A stretch of DNA of 64,000 nucleotides from Microbacterium murale (GTDB lineage Bacteria; Actinomycetota; Actinomycetes; Actinomycetales; Microbacteriaceae), in the NCBI RefSeq assembly GCF_030815955.1, contig NZ_JAUSXK010000001.1:2418001-2482000 (forward strand). Reading direction: 5' to 3'. The notes beneath the pieces were generated by a model. It was not told the origin of the DNA and ran no database searches. It was given only the letters and a program-made list of their open reading frames with translations. Positions within the stretch are counted from its first letter, which is position 1. The number at the start of each line of letters is the position of its first letter. Of the stretch, positions 24,975 to 34,376 are shown piece by piece. A program made the translations under genes and the position numbers.

Positions 24975-26006
24975 TCAGTCCGGTGCCTGGCCGCTGCTCT
25001 GGCGGGTCCGGAGGTAGGTGGGCAGCACGGTGCGCATCCGCGGGGTGCCGCGCGTCTCGAGCTGAGTGAGCAGCATGGTGACCGCGACGCGGCCGGCTTC
25101 TTCGATGGGAGCGGCAACCGTCGTGAGCGGTGGATGGCAGAACTCGGCGCCGAAGATGTCGTCGGTGCCGACGATGGAGACGTCGTCCGGCACCCTGATC
25201 CCGCGCTCGGTGAGGCGGGTGAGCATTCCGATCGCCAGCAGGTCGTTGAACACGACGCAGGCGGTGACCGAGCTCGCGGCGACCGCGTCGGCCGCCGCTC
25301 CGCCGGCCGCGGCGTTCGGTGCCCAGGGTCCGATGAAGCTCAGATCGACACCGAGATCCTCAGCGGCGGTTTGCAGCGCTTCCCAGCGTCGAGCACTCGA
25401 CCACGAGTCGGTGGGCCCGCCGACGAAGGCGACTCGACGGTGACCGAGGGAGTGCAGATGGGTGAGCGCCTGGCGGACTCCGGTCGGCGTGTCGATGATC
25501 ACGCTGGGAACACCGGGGATGTCGCGGTTCACTGTGACCAGCGGCTGGCGTCCTGCTGCGCTGATGAGCTGGGCATCATCCAGGCGCGACGCGGCGAGGA
25601 TCACGCCGTCCGCCGCCTTCAGCATCGCGTCGAGCGTCTCTTCTTCGACGTCGTGCGACTCTTCGGTGTCGACCAGCAGCTGCGTGTATCCGGCGGCGCG
25701 GAGTTGCCGCTGAGCGCCACGGATCAGGTCGAAGTAGAACGGATTCGCGATGTCCGGCACGAGGAGTGCGACTGATCCGGTGCGGCCGGAAGTGAGTGAC
25801 TGCGCGTGCGCACTCGGCACGTACGAGAGAGAGGCCGCGGCCTCCTCGATGCGCTCCCGCGTGACGACGTTCACCCTGCCCGGGTTGCTGAGCGCACGGG
25901 AAACCGTCGACGCGGCGACGCCGGCGAGGCGTGCCACATCGGTGATCGTGGCGGCTCGTTCTCGTGGACGCTCATCGCCGGGAGATGCGACTTCGGTGTC
26001 GGTCAT
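24975..26006 (-). CDS. LacI-family regulator of the uronate cassette
   Basis: A 343-residue regulator with an N-terminal extension of about 20 residues, then TITDVARLAGVAASTVSRALSNPGRVN (helix-turn-helix), a hinge and the effector domain (SVALLVPDIANPFYFDLIRGAQ, VVFNDLLAIGMLTRL). The ATG at 26006 was chosen over an upstream in-frame start that would overlap the divergent promoter. It probably represses both uxaC and the ten-gene operon through the palindrome near 26080. Fructuronate or glucuronate is a plausible effector, but this is inference. Confidence 0.85.
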   Translation of the reverse strand: MTDTEVASPGDERPRERAATITDVARLAGVAASTVSRALSNPGRVNVVTRERIEEAAASLSYVPSAHAQSLTSGRTGSVALLVPDIANPFYFDLIRGAQRQLRAAGYTQLLVDTEESHDVEEETLDAMLKAADGVILAASRLDDAQLISAAGRQPLVTVNRDIPGVPSVIIDTPTGVRQALTHLHSLGHRRVAFVGGPTDSWSSARRWEALQTAAEDLGVDLSFIGPWAPNAAAGGAAADAVAASSVTACVVFNDLLAIGMLTRLTERGIRVPDDVSIVGTDDIFGAEFCHPPLTTVAAPIEEAGRVAVTMLLTQLETRGTPRMRTVLPTYLRTRQSSGQAPD

Positions 26007-26073
26007 GGTGCGGCCTGCTCTCGGGCTGTTTCGGAGCGAGCCTATCCGCATTTCGCAACTCGTGGCAATCTTC

Positions 26074-26111
26074 GGCAAACGGTTGTCATTTGTTTGCCAC
26101 ATCGCTACCGT
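26074..26111 (+). promoter_or_regulatory. Promoter and operator of the uronate operon
   Basis: TTGTCA (26083-26088), a 17-nt spacer and TACCGT (26106-26111) form a good promoter. CAAACGGTTG (26077-26086), a CG-centred near-palindrome, overlaps the -35 element and suits a LacI protein. In addition GGCAAAC (26074-26080) and GTTTGCC (26092-26098) are perfect inverted repeats spanning the -35 region. The predicted transcript starts about 35 nt before the first gene. Confidence 0.6.
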
Positions 26112-26152
26112 GGTCACCACCGGAACGACCCGGTCACCAGATAAGGAATGCG

Positions 26153-27007
26153 ATGACGCCTGCTTCCACCGACACCGTCACCTGGGAACTTTCAGGATTC
26201 GGCGACGAAGTCGACCCGGATCCGCGACTGCAGTGCGCAGTCCTGCTCGCTCTCGGTGCCAGCCACATCGAGGTCAGGTCCGCCTGGGACATCAACATCG
26301 TCGAACTCGACGATGCCCGGCTCGCCGAACTCGACGGGATCATTCGCGCTTCGGGCCTCGGTGTCTCGGCCGTCGCTTCACCGATCGGCAAGAGCGATCT
26401 CGCTCAGCCGATCGAGTTCGAGCTCGGACGTCTGGATCGTGCGATCGTGGCCGCCGGCATCCTCGGCGCGAACTACATCCGGATCTTCTCGTTCTGGCAG
26501 ATCGATGGCGCGCCGGTCGAAGACATCCGCGACGAGGTGATCACTCGGATGCGCCGTCTCGCCGATCGTGCGGAGCAGGGCGGTGTCGTCCTGCTGCATG
26601 AGAACGAGAAGGACATCTACGGCGACATCCCGGAGCGAGTGCTCGACATCGTGCAATCCGTCGATTCGCCCGCCCTTCGACTGGCATGGGACAACGCGAA
26701 CTTCGTGCAGGTGGGCGTCAGGCCCTTCACCGATGGCTTCGCCGCTCTCGCTCCTTACGTCGACTATCTGCAGGTGAAGGATGCGACCGTCGCCACAGGC
26801 GATGTCGTGCCGGCCGGCGAAGGCGATGGGGAACTTCTGCAGACGATCACCGCTCTTCGCGATCGCGGATTCCGCGGCTTCGCCTCCCTCGAACCCCACC
26901 TCACCAATGCCAATCCGCTGGGCGGTTTCACCGGCCCAGCGGGATACGGACGCGCGGCCCGCGCCTTCCGAACCCTCACCGATCACGCTGGAGTGACACT
27001 CGCATGA
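26153..27007 (+). CDS. TIM-barrel sugar isomerase/epimerase-like protein (first of three in the operon)
   Basis: A 284-residue AP-endonuclease-2-type barrel. Landmarks are ELSGFGDEVDPDPRLQ, GASHIEVRSAWDINIVEL, VVLLHENEKDIYGD and LRLAWDNANFVQVG, which carry the Glu, His and Asp expected at the metal site. The ATG at 26153 follows AAGGAATGCG. Its stop overlaps the next ATG. Such proteins isomerise or epimerise keto-sugars and inositol derivatives, and the pairing with a Gfo/Idh dehydrogenase is common; the reaction here is not determined. First gene of the ten-gene operon. Confidence 0.78.
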   Translation: MTPASTDTVTWELSGFGDEVDPDPRLQCAVLLALGASHIEVRSAWDINIVELDDARLAELDGIIRASGLGVSAVASPIGKSDLAQPIEFELGRLDRAIVAAGILGANYIRIFSFWQIDGAPVEDIRDEVITRMRRLADRAEQGGVVLLHENEKDIYGDIPERVLDIVQSVDSPALRLAWDNANFVQVGVRPFTDGFAALAPYVDYLQVKDATVATGDVVPAGEGDGELLQTITALRDRGFRGFASLEPHLTNANPLGGFTGPAGYGRAARAFRTLTDHAGVTLA

Positions 27008-28167
27008 CCTCTTCCGCTCTTCCCCTCACCACCGCCATCATCGGATGCGGTGTCATCGGTCGCACCCACGTCGATGCCGTCCTCCACCTCAAGGAGCAGC
27101 TCACGCTGACTGCCCTCGTCGACGTGAGCACCGATCGTGCCGAAGCGCTCGCCGCCGTCGTCGAGGAGCGCACCGGTGTCCGTCCGGCGATATTCGCCAG
27201 CGTGCACGACCTCGTGGCGGCCGATGCCCCGCAGCTGGTGGTCGTAGCCACCCCCAGCGGTCTGCATGTCGAGCAGGCCGTCGTCGCCCTGGAGGCCGGC
27301 GCGCACGTCCTCATCGAGAAGCCGCTCGACGTCGATCTCGTTCGTGCCCGTCGCCTGGCCGAGGCCGCGAAGGTCGCAGCAGCCAGGGGCCAGGTCTGCA
27401 GCATCATCAGTCAGCATCGCTTCGATCCGTCGAGCCAGATCGTTCATGCCGCGGTCGAGAACGGCTCGTTCGGCCGCGTGACGTCGGGCGTCGCGACCGT
27501 GCCGTGGTGGCGTTCGCAGGACTACTACGACTCCGGCGACTGGCGCGGCACCTGGGCGCTCGACGGTGGCGGCGCGCTGATGAACCAGGGAGTGCACACT
27601 GTCGACCTGCTGCTGTGGTTCCTCGGCCGGCCCGTCACGGTCGCCGCCGAGATCGCGCTGCTGGCGCACGAGGGCGTCGAGGTCGAAGACACCGCTGTGG
27701 CCACGGTGGCTTTCGACAGCGGCGCACTCGCCGTTCTGCACGCGACGACCGCAGGCTATCCAGGACTCACCGTTCGGTTGCAGGTCCTCGGCTCACGTGG
27801 TTCGGCGGTCATCGATGCCGACAAGCTGGAGTACATCCACATCGCGGACGAGACCGGGTCTGCCGATATGGGGCTGCAGGGCGGCGGCAACCAGGCCGAT
27901 CGCTATGGCGACACCGAAACCGCGGACGGCGTCGACGCCACGCGATTCACGCTCGGACACGTCCGCCAGTACGACGATCTCCTCGCAGCGATCACCGAGG
28001 GCCGAGAGCCCCTGCTGACAGTCGACTCTGCCGTCCTCGCGCTCGCGACGGTTCGCGCCGTGTACATCTCCGCGATCCTCGGACGCAGAGTACGCATCGA
28101 TGACGTGATCGCCGGCGAATACGACGAGCTCACCCTCGAGGTCCCCGTCACAGAGGTGCCGGTGTGA
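27004..28167 (+). CDS. Gfo/Idh/MocA-family oxidoreductase
   Basis: A 387-residue NAD(P)-dependent sugar or sugar-acid dehydrogenase. The N-terminal Rossmann part has AIIGCGVIGRTHVDAV, then VVVATPSGLHVEQAV and VLIEKPLDVD, with the family's EKP lysine. The C-terminal half has GGGALMNQGVHTVDLLLWFLG, including the conserved His-Asp pair. It overlaps both neighbours by 4 nt (ATGA before, GTGA after). Together with the TIM-barrel proteins it probably converts an unusual uronate or oxidised sugar into a compound for UxuB/ManD; this is inference. Confidence 0.82.
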   Translation: MTSSALPLTTAIIGCGVIGRTHVDAVLHLKEQLTLTALVDVSTDRAEALAAVVEERTGVRPAIFASVHDLVAADAPQLVVVATPSGLHVEQAVVALEAGAHVLIEKPLDVDLVRARRLAEAAKVAAARGQVCSIISQHRFDPSSQIVHAAVENGSFGRVTSGVATVPWWRSQDYYDSGDWRGTWALDGGGALMNQGVHTVDLLLWFLGRPVTVAAEIALLAHEGVEVEDTAVATVAFDSGALAVLHATTAGYPGLTVRLQVLGSRGSAVIDADKLEYIHIADETGSADMGLQGGGNQADRYGDTETADGVDATRFTLGHVRQYDDLLAAITEGREPLLTVDSAVLALATVRAVYISAILGRRVRIDDVIAGEYDELTLEVPVTEVPV

Positions 28168-29447
28168 CCGAAGCAGCCGAGCGGGCTCCGGTCCGCATCG
28201 CGCACCTGGGAGTCGGGGCGTTCCATCGTGCCCATCAGGCCTGGTACACCGAGGTCGCCAACCGTGCAGGTGGTGAGCGATGGGGGATCAGCGCGTTCAC
28301 CGGACGCCGCCCCGATGCCGCTCTCGCGCTCGCAGCCCAGGACTGCCGCTACGACCTGGTCGTGCGCGGTGCTGAAGGCGACACCGTCGAGCAGATCGCA
28401 GCGATCGTCGAGGCGCATGACGGAGGGGATGCTACCGCCTGGCGAGATGCTCTGCGCACTGTCGCCGTCGTGACGGTGACGATCACCGAGCCTGCCTATC
28501 ATCGGGATGACGAGCAGCGATCGGCGGATGCCGTGAGCCTGGCATCCGGAGACCTCCCCGAGTCCGCGATGGGTCGCATCGTCGACGGACTCCGGGCGCG
28601 GCACGAGGCAGGAGGCGGCCCGCTGGCGATCGTCAGCTGCGACAATCTCGACGGCAACGGTGAGCTGTTGCGGCACGAGGTGCTCGCTCTCGCCGCTCTC
28701 GTCGACCCGGACTTGACGGCGTGGATCGACGACCAGGTCTCGTTCGTGTCGTCGATGGTCGATCGCATCACCCCGGCAGCGGTCGACGCTCTCCCGATCG
28801 AGGCGACCGACGATCCCTGCGCTGTGGTCACTGAACCGGCGTCAGCCTGGGTGCTCGCAGGCGAATTTCCCGCCGGGCGACCGAACTGGGAGCTCGCGGG
28901 GGCGCAGCTCGTCGACGACGTCACGCCGTTCGAGAAGCGCAAGCTGTGGCTTCTGAACGCCGGGCACACTCTGCTGGCGAATCTCGGGATTCTGCGTGGA
29001 CACACCACGGTCGCTGAGGCGATGGCCGATCCGGTGTGCCGTCATGCCCTCGAGAAGCTCTGGGATGACGCCGCCGCCGTTCTCCCGTTCGAGCAGGGGG
29101 AGATCGATCGCCAGCGGGACATCGTCACGCAGCGCTTCGAGAACGCACGTATCAGGCACGCGCTCGCGCAGATCGCAGGAGACAGCGACGTCAAGCTCCG
29201 GGTGCGAGTGATCCCGGTGATCGAGGAGCGTCTGCGTGGGGGAAAGGATGCCGGCGCCGGTGAACTCGCTGCCGTCGCCGCGTGGACGACTGCCGTGTCG
29301 GCCGGTCTCGTCGCAGGCCCCGATCTTCCCGATGAAGACACTGCAGTTGCCGGGCTCGCGCTGCTCGCTCCGTCGCTTGCTGCGGACGAATCAGTGCGCG
29401 CGCTTCTGCGCGTTGCAGCCGACGCGCTGAAAGGCGCCCCGGTGTGA
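28164..29447 (+). CDS. uxuB: Mannitol dehydrogenase-family protein, probable fructuronate reductase
   Basis: Would reduce D-fructuronate to D-mannonate with NADH. The 427 residues show the long-chain polyol dehydrogenase pattern: AHLGVGAFHRAHQAWY at the N-terminus, VTVTITEPAY, SCDNLDGNGELLR, and the catalytic block KLWLLNAGHTLLAN, which holds the Lys, Asn and His of the KxxxxNxxH motif. GTG at 28164 overlaps the upstream stop. With uxaC before it and ManD after it in the pathway, fructuronate reductase is the best fit; mannitol or altronate oxidoreductase cannot be excluded. Confidence 0.75.
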   Translation: MTEAAERAPVRIAHLGVGAFHRAHQAWYTEVANRAGGERWGISAFTGRRPDAALALAAQDCRYDLVVRGAEGDTVEQIAAIVEAHDGGDATAWRDALRTVAVVTVTITEPAYHRDDEQRSADAVSLASGDLPESAMGRIVDGLRARHEAGGGPLAIVSCDNLDGNGELLRHEVLALAALVDPDLTAWIDDQVSFVSSMVDRITPAAVDALPIEATDDPCAVVTEPASAWVLAGEFPAGRPNWELAGAQLVDDVTPFEKRKLWLLNAGHTLLANLGILRGHTTVAEAMADPVCRHALEKLWDDAAAVLPFEQGEIDRQRDIVTQRFENARIRHALAQIAGDSDVKLRVRVIPVIEERLRGGKDAGAGELAAVAAWTTAVSAGLVAGPDLPDEDTAVAGLALLAPSLAADESVRALLRVAADALKGAPV

Positions 29448-29498
29448 CGATCTGAAGAGCCGCCACTCATGACCCATTCCGAACGAAAGGTATCGACC

Positions 29499-30353
29499 AT
29501 GGCCCGCATCGGTGTTCAGGCGATGATGCTGAAGAACTCCGTCGCCGAGATAGGCGCGTTTGAAACGTTTAGCCGCGCGGCTGACCTCGGTTACCGCGTC
29601 ACGGAGCTCTCACAGATCCCGTTGACCGCGGAGACGGTGATCGAACTGCAACGAGCAAAGGACGAGCTCGGCACCGAGTACTGCTCGCTGTCGGCAGCGC
29701 TCACCGCCGGCGGAATCAATGACTCCTTGGAGGACGAGTTCGACAAGATCGTCCAGGACTGCCGCGCGCTCGACGCCGATCTGGTGCGCATCGGGATGCT
29801 GCCGATCTCCGCGCTTCGCTCTCAGGAGGCAGTGCTCGATTTCTGCGCGCGTGCGGATGCAGCCGCTATTCGCCTCGCAGACGAGGGCATCGCGCTGTAC
29901 TACCACAACCACCATGTCGAGTTCGCGAAGGTGGACGGGCGCTACCTGCTCGACATCATCGCCGAGACATCGCCGCACGTTGGCATCGAACTCGACGCGC
30001 ACTGGATCGCGCGCGGCGGACTGGATCCGGTCCGTGTGATCGATCAGTACGCCGGGCGCGTGCGGATGGTGCATCTGAAGGACTACCGGATCGCGCTGCC
30101 GGATGCCGCTGCCCTCGACGCGCACGAGCAGGGCGACCACGCCGCGTGGGCCGCCGCATGGAACGGCCTCGTGCAGTTCGCCGAGGTAGGCGAAGGAAAC
30201 CTCGACTGGGCGAACATCGTCGAGCACAGCATCGCGGCAGGTGCCGACTACCTGCTCGTCGAGCAGGACGAACTCTACGGGCGCACCGTCTGGGAGGCAT
30301 TGGAGACATCACGTCGGCATCTCGTCTCGCTGGGATATGCCGACCTGTTCTGA
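29499..30353 (+). CDS. TIM-barrel sugar isomerase/epimerase-like protein (second in the operon)
   Basis: A 284-residue barrel beginning ARIGVQAMMLKNSVAEIGAF. IALYYHNHHVEFAKVDGRYLL, VGIELDAHWIARGG, RVRMVHLKDYRI and YLLVEQDELYGRT hold the His, Asp and Glu residues of the metal site; the ELD/HLKD pattern is typical of the IolE/3-keto-sugar isomerase group. ATG at 29499 is preferred, with GAAAGG upstream; an ATG 30 nt earlier would include the binding site in the coding region. It lies between the UxuB-like gene and the importer. Confidence 0.78.
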   Translation: MARIGVQAMMLKNSVAEIGAFETFSRAADLGYRVTELSQIPLTAETVIELQRAKDELGTEYCSLSAALTAGGINDSLEDEFDKIVQDCRALDADLVRIGMLPISALRSQEAVLDFCARADAAAIRLADEGIALYYHNHHVEFAKVDGRYLLDIIAETSPHVGIELDAHWIARGGLDPVRVIDQYAGRVRMVHLKDYRIALPDAAALDAHEQGDHAAWAAAWNGLVQFAEVGEGNLDWANIVEHSIAAGADYLLVEQDELYGRTVWEALETSRRHLVSLGYADLF

Positions 30354-30412
30354 CACACACCCGCGACATCACGTTGCACGCAAGCGCAGTACCCAAAATC
30401 AAGGAGGATCTC

Positions 30413-31687
30413 ATGGGACAACGCAGGACATTGACCGCAATCGCCGGGTTCGCGGCCGCAGCACTCGTGCTCGCCGGCTGCTCCGGAACGCCGGAATCGG
30501 ATGAGGCGGCACCGCAGGAAGAATCGGGACCGGTGACTCTCGAGTTCTGGGCATGGGGCTCGAACGTCGACAAGCGCGTCGCCGAGTGGAACGAAGCCAA
30601 TCCCGATATCCAGGTCAACATCTCGGCGCCCGCCGGTGGTGTGGACATGCCGGTGAAGGTGCTCGCTGCAGTGCGCGCCGGCGAAGGGCCGGACATGGTG
30701 CAGGCCGAGTACACCCAGATGCCGACCTACGTGTCGGCCGGCGTGGTCGCGGATGTCGAGTCGATCCGCGGAGAGCTCGAGGATGCGTTCGCGGAGAACG
30801 TGCTCGATACCGTGACCTTCGACGACACGATCTTCGGCATTCCGCAGGATCTCGGGCCCGCGTTGTTCGTCTACCGGACCGATCTGTTCACCGAGCTCGG
30901 CGTTGAGCCGGCAGAGACGTGGGACGACTTCCGCGCTCTCGCCGAACAGGTTCGTGCAATGCCCGGGGACCACTACCTCGCGAACTTCAGCTCGTTGGAC
31001 GCCGACCTCTTCATGGGGCTCGCCCTGCAGAACGGCGCCCAGTGGTGGGAATTCGCTGATGACGAGTGGCAGGTCAACATCGATGACGAGGCCAGCGCAG
31101 AGGTCCTGGAGTACTGGCAGGGGCTCGTCGAAGACGACCTCGTGAGCACCTACCTCACGAGCAGTCCGGAGTACATCGAAGCCGTCGCGTCGGGCAAGAT
31201 CCTCGGCCAGATCGCCGGCGCATGGGCCCCAGGGCCGTTGCTGAACCAGTACCCCGACACGGTCGGACTGTGGACCGCAGCGCAGATCCCGCAGTGGGAG
31301 AGCGGCGAGCTGCGCACCTTCGCCCGCGGCGGATCGGCGAACATCGTCCTCGCCGACTCCGAGCACTACGACGCCTCGGTGAAGTTCCTCTCATGGTTGA
31401 ACGCCTCGGATGAAGGCGCCGAGGGTCTCGTCGCCATCAACAAGTTCACCGGTGCCAAGCACGGTCAGGAGATCGATCGCCCAGCGCCGGATCTGATCCC
31501 CGAAGATGACACGTATTGGCCGTCGGCGGTCGAATCGGCTTCCGGACTGGTGAACGTGCAGTGGGGACCGAACACACAGGTCGCATTCACGGCTCTGAGC
31601 GATGCGCTGGGAGCAGCCATCGAGGCGGGCGAATGGGCGAAGGTGCTGCCCACCGTGCAGAGCACCGTCGAGGATGACCTGGGCTGA
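30413..31687 (+). CDS. Extracellular sugar-binding lipoprotein (uronate cassette)
   Basis: Binding component of the second CUT1 importer. The 424-residue protein has a lipoprotein signal (MGQRRTLTAIAG, hydrophobic core, LAGC with Cys23), then a family-1 fold beginning VTLEFWAWGSNVDKRVAEWN. ATG at 30413 follows AAGGAGG (30401-30407), the strongest ribosome binding site of the operon, consistent with high demand for the binding protein. An upstream in-frame ATG was rejected. Two permease genes follow. The cargo is probably an oligo-uronide or a glucuronate-containing sugar, from operon context only. Confidence 0.88.
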   Translation: MGQRRTLTAIAGFAAAALVLAGCSGTPESDEAAPQEESGPVTLEFWAWGSNVDKRVAEWNEANPDIQVNISAPAGGVDMPVKVLAAVRAGEGPDMVQAEYTQMPTYVSAGVVADVESIRGELEDAFAENVLDTVTFDDTIFGIPQDLGPALFVYRTDLFTELGVEPAETWDDFRALAEQVRAMPGDHYLANFSSLDADLFMGLALQNGAQWWEFADDEWQVNIDDEASAEVLEYWQGLVEDDLVSTYLTSSPEYIEAVASGKILGQIAGAWAPGPLLNQYPDTVGLWTAAQIPQWESGELRTFARGGSANIVLADSEHYDASVKFLSWLNASDEGAEGLVAINKFTGAKHGQEIDRPAPDLIPEDDTYWPSAVESASGLVNVQWGPNTQVAFTALSDALGAAIEAGEWAKVLPTVQSTVEDDLG

Positions 31688-31689
31688 TC

Positions 31690-32676
31690 ATGAGCGCACT
31701 CCTTCAGGAGAGCGAACGCGCGGGCGGGGAGGCGACGAGAACCGTCGTCCTCCCGCCCAAGCGGGCGCGAAAGCCGCATCTGCAGCGGCACACTCTCTTC
31801 GCCTACGGCTTGATGGCGCCGGCACTCGTGATGTTCGTCGTCGTCTTCATCATTCCGATCATCTACTCCGGCTGGCTCAGCATGCGGGGGAGAGGTGAAT
31901 CGAGCGGCGGTGCCTTCGGGCCGCGTGAGGAGACATTCGTCGGTCTGGCGAACTACGTCTCGGTCTTCGAGGACGACACCTTCTGGGTGAGCCTCGGGAA
32001 CCTCGGCATCTACTCGGCGATCATGGTTCCGCTGCTCATGGGAACCTCGATCCTGTTCGCGCTGCTGTTGGATCTGCCGCGGGCGAAGGCGAAGTCGTTC
32101 AGCCGTACGGCGATCTTCCTGCCGTACGGCGTGCCGAGCGTCATCGCCGCACTCATGTGGGGCTTCCTCTACGTGCCGGACATCAGCCCGGTGTATCAGC
32201 TGGCGAGCGGGCTCGGTGTGGAGCTGCCCAACCTGCTGAGCGGCGACTGGGTGTACGTCGGCATCATCAACGTCGTGCTCTGGGGTGGGATCGGATTCAA
32301 CACCGTGATCATCTATACGGCGCTGCAGTCACTTGACCGCTCTCAGATCGACGCCGCCCGCATCGACGGATGCGGTGAGGGGCGGATCGCCTGGTACATC
32401 AAGCTGCCGCACGTGGTGCCGGCGACCATCGTCACCGGGCTCTTCTCCGTGATCGGTGCGCTGCAGATCTACAGCGAACCGGCGATGCTCTCCACGCTCA
32501 CGAATGCCATCGACTCGACGTTCTTCCCGTTGATGCGCGTCTACCGTGATGCGTTCGCGCATGACGATCTCAACTCCGCGGCCGCGGCATCCATCGTCCT
32601 CGCCATCGGGACGGTCCTGCTGTCTCTGCTGGTGCTGGGTGGCCGACAGCTCGTGACCAGGAAGGTGACGCGATGA
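31690..32676 (+). CDS. CUT1 sugar ABC transporter permease, MalF type (uronate cassette)
   Basis: A 328-residue membrane protein with six helices after a basic N-terminus (PPKRARKPHLQRH). The first helix is LMAPALVMFVVVFIIPIIY, and the EAA loop reads QIDAARIDGCGEGRIAWYI. It starts three bases after the stop of the binding-protein gene and overlaps the next permease by 4 nt (ATGA). As with the rhamnose importer, no dedicated ATPase gene is present. Confidence 0.87.
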   Translation: MSALLQESERAGGEATRTVVLPPKRARKPHLQRHTLFAYGLMAPALVMFVVVFIIPIIYSGWLSMRGRGESSGGAFGPREETFVGLANYVSVFEDDTFWVSLGNLGIYSAIMVPLLMGTSILFALLLDLPRAKAKSFSRTAIFLPYGVPSVIAALMWGFLYVPDISPVYQLASGLGVELPNLLSGDWVYVGIINVVLWGGIGFNTVIIYTALQSLDRSQIDAARIDGCGEGRIAWYIKLPHVVPATIVTGLFSVIGALQIYSEPAMLSTLTNAIDSTFFPLMRVYRDAFAHDDLNSAAAASIVLAIGTVLLSLLVLGGRQLVTRKVTR

Positions 32677-33587
32677 CCGCGGTCGAGACGCGCCAGAAGC
32701 GCGCGAAGAAAGAGAATCAGCCACCCGCTTACGACCGGCCCGCTGGAGCCCGTCGAGGAATATCGATCACGGCCATCCTGCCGACGACGGTATTGCTCCT
32801 CGCGGCGGTGTACTTCCTGCTGCCGGTCGTGTGGGTGTTCTTCTCGGCGACGAAGTCGTCTGCAGAGCTGTTCACGACGCCGTCCTTCACGTTCGGCACT
32901 GCGCTGTGGGACAACATCGTCGAGCTGTTCGCCTACGAGAACGGCAGCTTCGCCAAGTGGCTGGGCAACAGCTTCCTGTACAGCATCGTCGGCGCACTCG
33001 CTTCGACGCTGTTCTCCGCGGGGGCCGGATACGCGCTTGCGATGTACGAATTCCGAGGCAAGCGGGCGATCATGGTCGGTCTGCTCGGTGGCGTGCTGCT
33101 TCCGACGATCACCCTGGCGATCCCGCAGTATCTGCTGTTCGCGCAGATCGGATTGGCGAACACCTATTGGGCGGTGCTCATCCCGACGATGATCACACCG
33201 TTCGGGATCTACCTCGCCTACGTGTTCGCGCGGGCATCGGTGCCCGTCGAGTTGTTGGAAGCGGCACGCGTCGACGGATCGAGCGAATGGCGCACATTCC
33301 GGTCGGTCGGCCTGCCGCTGCTGTTCCCCGGACTCGTGACGATCTTCCTGCTGCAGTTCATCGGCGCCTGGAACAACTTCCTGCTGCCGTACATCATGCT
33401 CACGAAGACGGATCTCTTCCCGATCACCGTCGCGATGTACATGATGCTCAACCGAGGCGGCAGCGAGCCGATCCTCTACACCCTGGCCATCGCGGGTGCT
33501 GCGATCGCCATCATCCCGGTCGTCGCGTTCGTGCTGGTGCTCCAGCGCTACTGGCGTCTCGACCTCGTCTCAGGAAGCCTCAAATGA
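32673..33587 (+). CDS. CUT1 sugar ABC transporter permease, MalG type (uronate cassette)
   Basis: A 304-residue partner permease. The first helix spans TAILPTTVLLLAAVYFLLPVV; the EAA loop reads PVELLEAARVDGSSEWRTF. The C-terminus ([17 protein letters not shown]) is typical of MalG-type subunits. It overlaps the previous and next genes by 4 nt each, showing tight coupling with the TIM-barrel gene that follows. Confidence 0.87.
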   Translation: MTAVETRQKRAKKENQPPAYDRPAGARRGISITAILPTTVLLLAAVYFLLPVVWVFFSATKSSAELFTTPSFTFGTALWDNIVELFAYENGSFAKWLGNSFLYSIVGALASTLFSAGAGYALAMYEFRGKRAIMVGLLGGVLLPTITLAIPQYLLFAQIGLANTYWAVLIPTMITPFGIYLAYVFARASVPVELLEAARVDGSSEWRTFRSVGLPLLFPGLVTIFLLQFIGAWNNFLLPYIMLTKTDLFPITVAMYMMLNRGGSEPILYTLAIAGAAIAIIPVVAFVLVLQRYWRLDLVSGSLK

Positions 33588-34351
33588 CCACTGTCGGAAT
33601 CATCGCCCCTCGAGCAGTCGCCCAGATCGCCCAAGGGCACGGCGTCGACTATGTCGAACCGACCATCGTGGGCAACGTCGTGCTGATCGGAGAGGATGGC
33701 GTACTGCGCCTGAATCCCGAATTCGAGGGGGAGCGGTACCCATCGTTCGCGATCCTGCTGCCGGGGGATGTCAGGGTGTCTGACCCGACGTTCGACTTCG
33801 AGCGCGTGCGGGACTACTTCACGCAGGTGTTCGCTGTGCTTGCCGGCGTGGCGGAGCCCGGTGCGAAGATCGTGTTCGGTTCTGGCGGTGCGAGGCGCAT
33901 TCCCGAAGGCGTGGACCGGGATGCCGCGGAGCGGCGGTTCGCCGAGTCGCTCGTGGAGGCGCGGGATGCCGCAGCCGTGCACGGGTTTCGGGTGATGCTC
34001 GAGCCGTTGCATCAGGGGGAGACGAACCTGATCCACACGCTCGGGGAGGCAGCCGCCTTCCTCGATGCGCACGGGATCGAGGAAGTGCCTCTCGTGGCGG
34101 ACCTGTTCCACATCGAGGTCGAAGGCGAATCGCTGTCGACCGTCACCGAGCACATCGATCGGATCGGTCACGCGCACATCGCGGATGCCGGACGACTGTG
34201 GTTGGGCTCTGGTGACGGATCGTGGCGGGAGTTCGTCGCGACGCTTCGCGCGGCGGGGTTCACGGGGCCGGTGTCGCTGGAATGCAACTGGGGCGACGAC
34301 GTCCAGGCCGAGGTTGCGGCATCCATCGCTGCGCTGCGCGAGCTTCCCTGA
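33584..34351 (+). CDS. TIM-barrel sugar isomerase/epimerase-like protein (third in the operon)
   Basis: A 255-residue barrel, shorter than the other two and diverged at the N-terminus ([27 protein letters not shown] in two consecutive parts). [48 protein letters not shown] and [11 protein letters not shown] give the Glu, Asp, His and Glu of a metal site. The ATG overlaps the stop of the permease gene. A third barrel protein in one operon suggests a multi-step isomerisation or an alternative substrate branch. Reaction unknown. Confidence 0.75.
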   Translation: MTTVGIIAPRAVAQIAQGHGVDYVEPTIVGNVVLIGEDGVLRLNPEFEGERYPSFAILLPGDVRVSDPTFDFERVRDYFTQVFAVLAGVAEPGAKIVFGSGGARRIPEGVDRDAAERRFAESLVEARDAAAVHGFRVMLEPLHQGETNLIHTLGEAAAFLDAHGIEEVPLVADLFHIEVEGESLSTVTEHIDRIGHAHIADAGRLWLGSGDGSWREFVATLRAAGFTGPVSLECNWGDDVQAEVAASIAALRELP

Positions 34352-34376
34352 GCTCCGGATCCTTGAGGAGAATCCC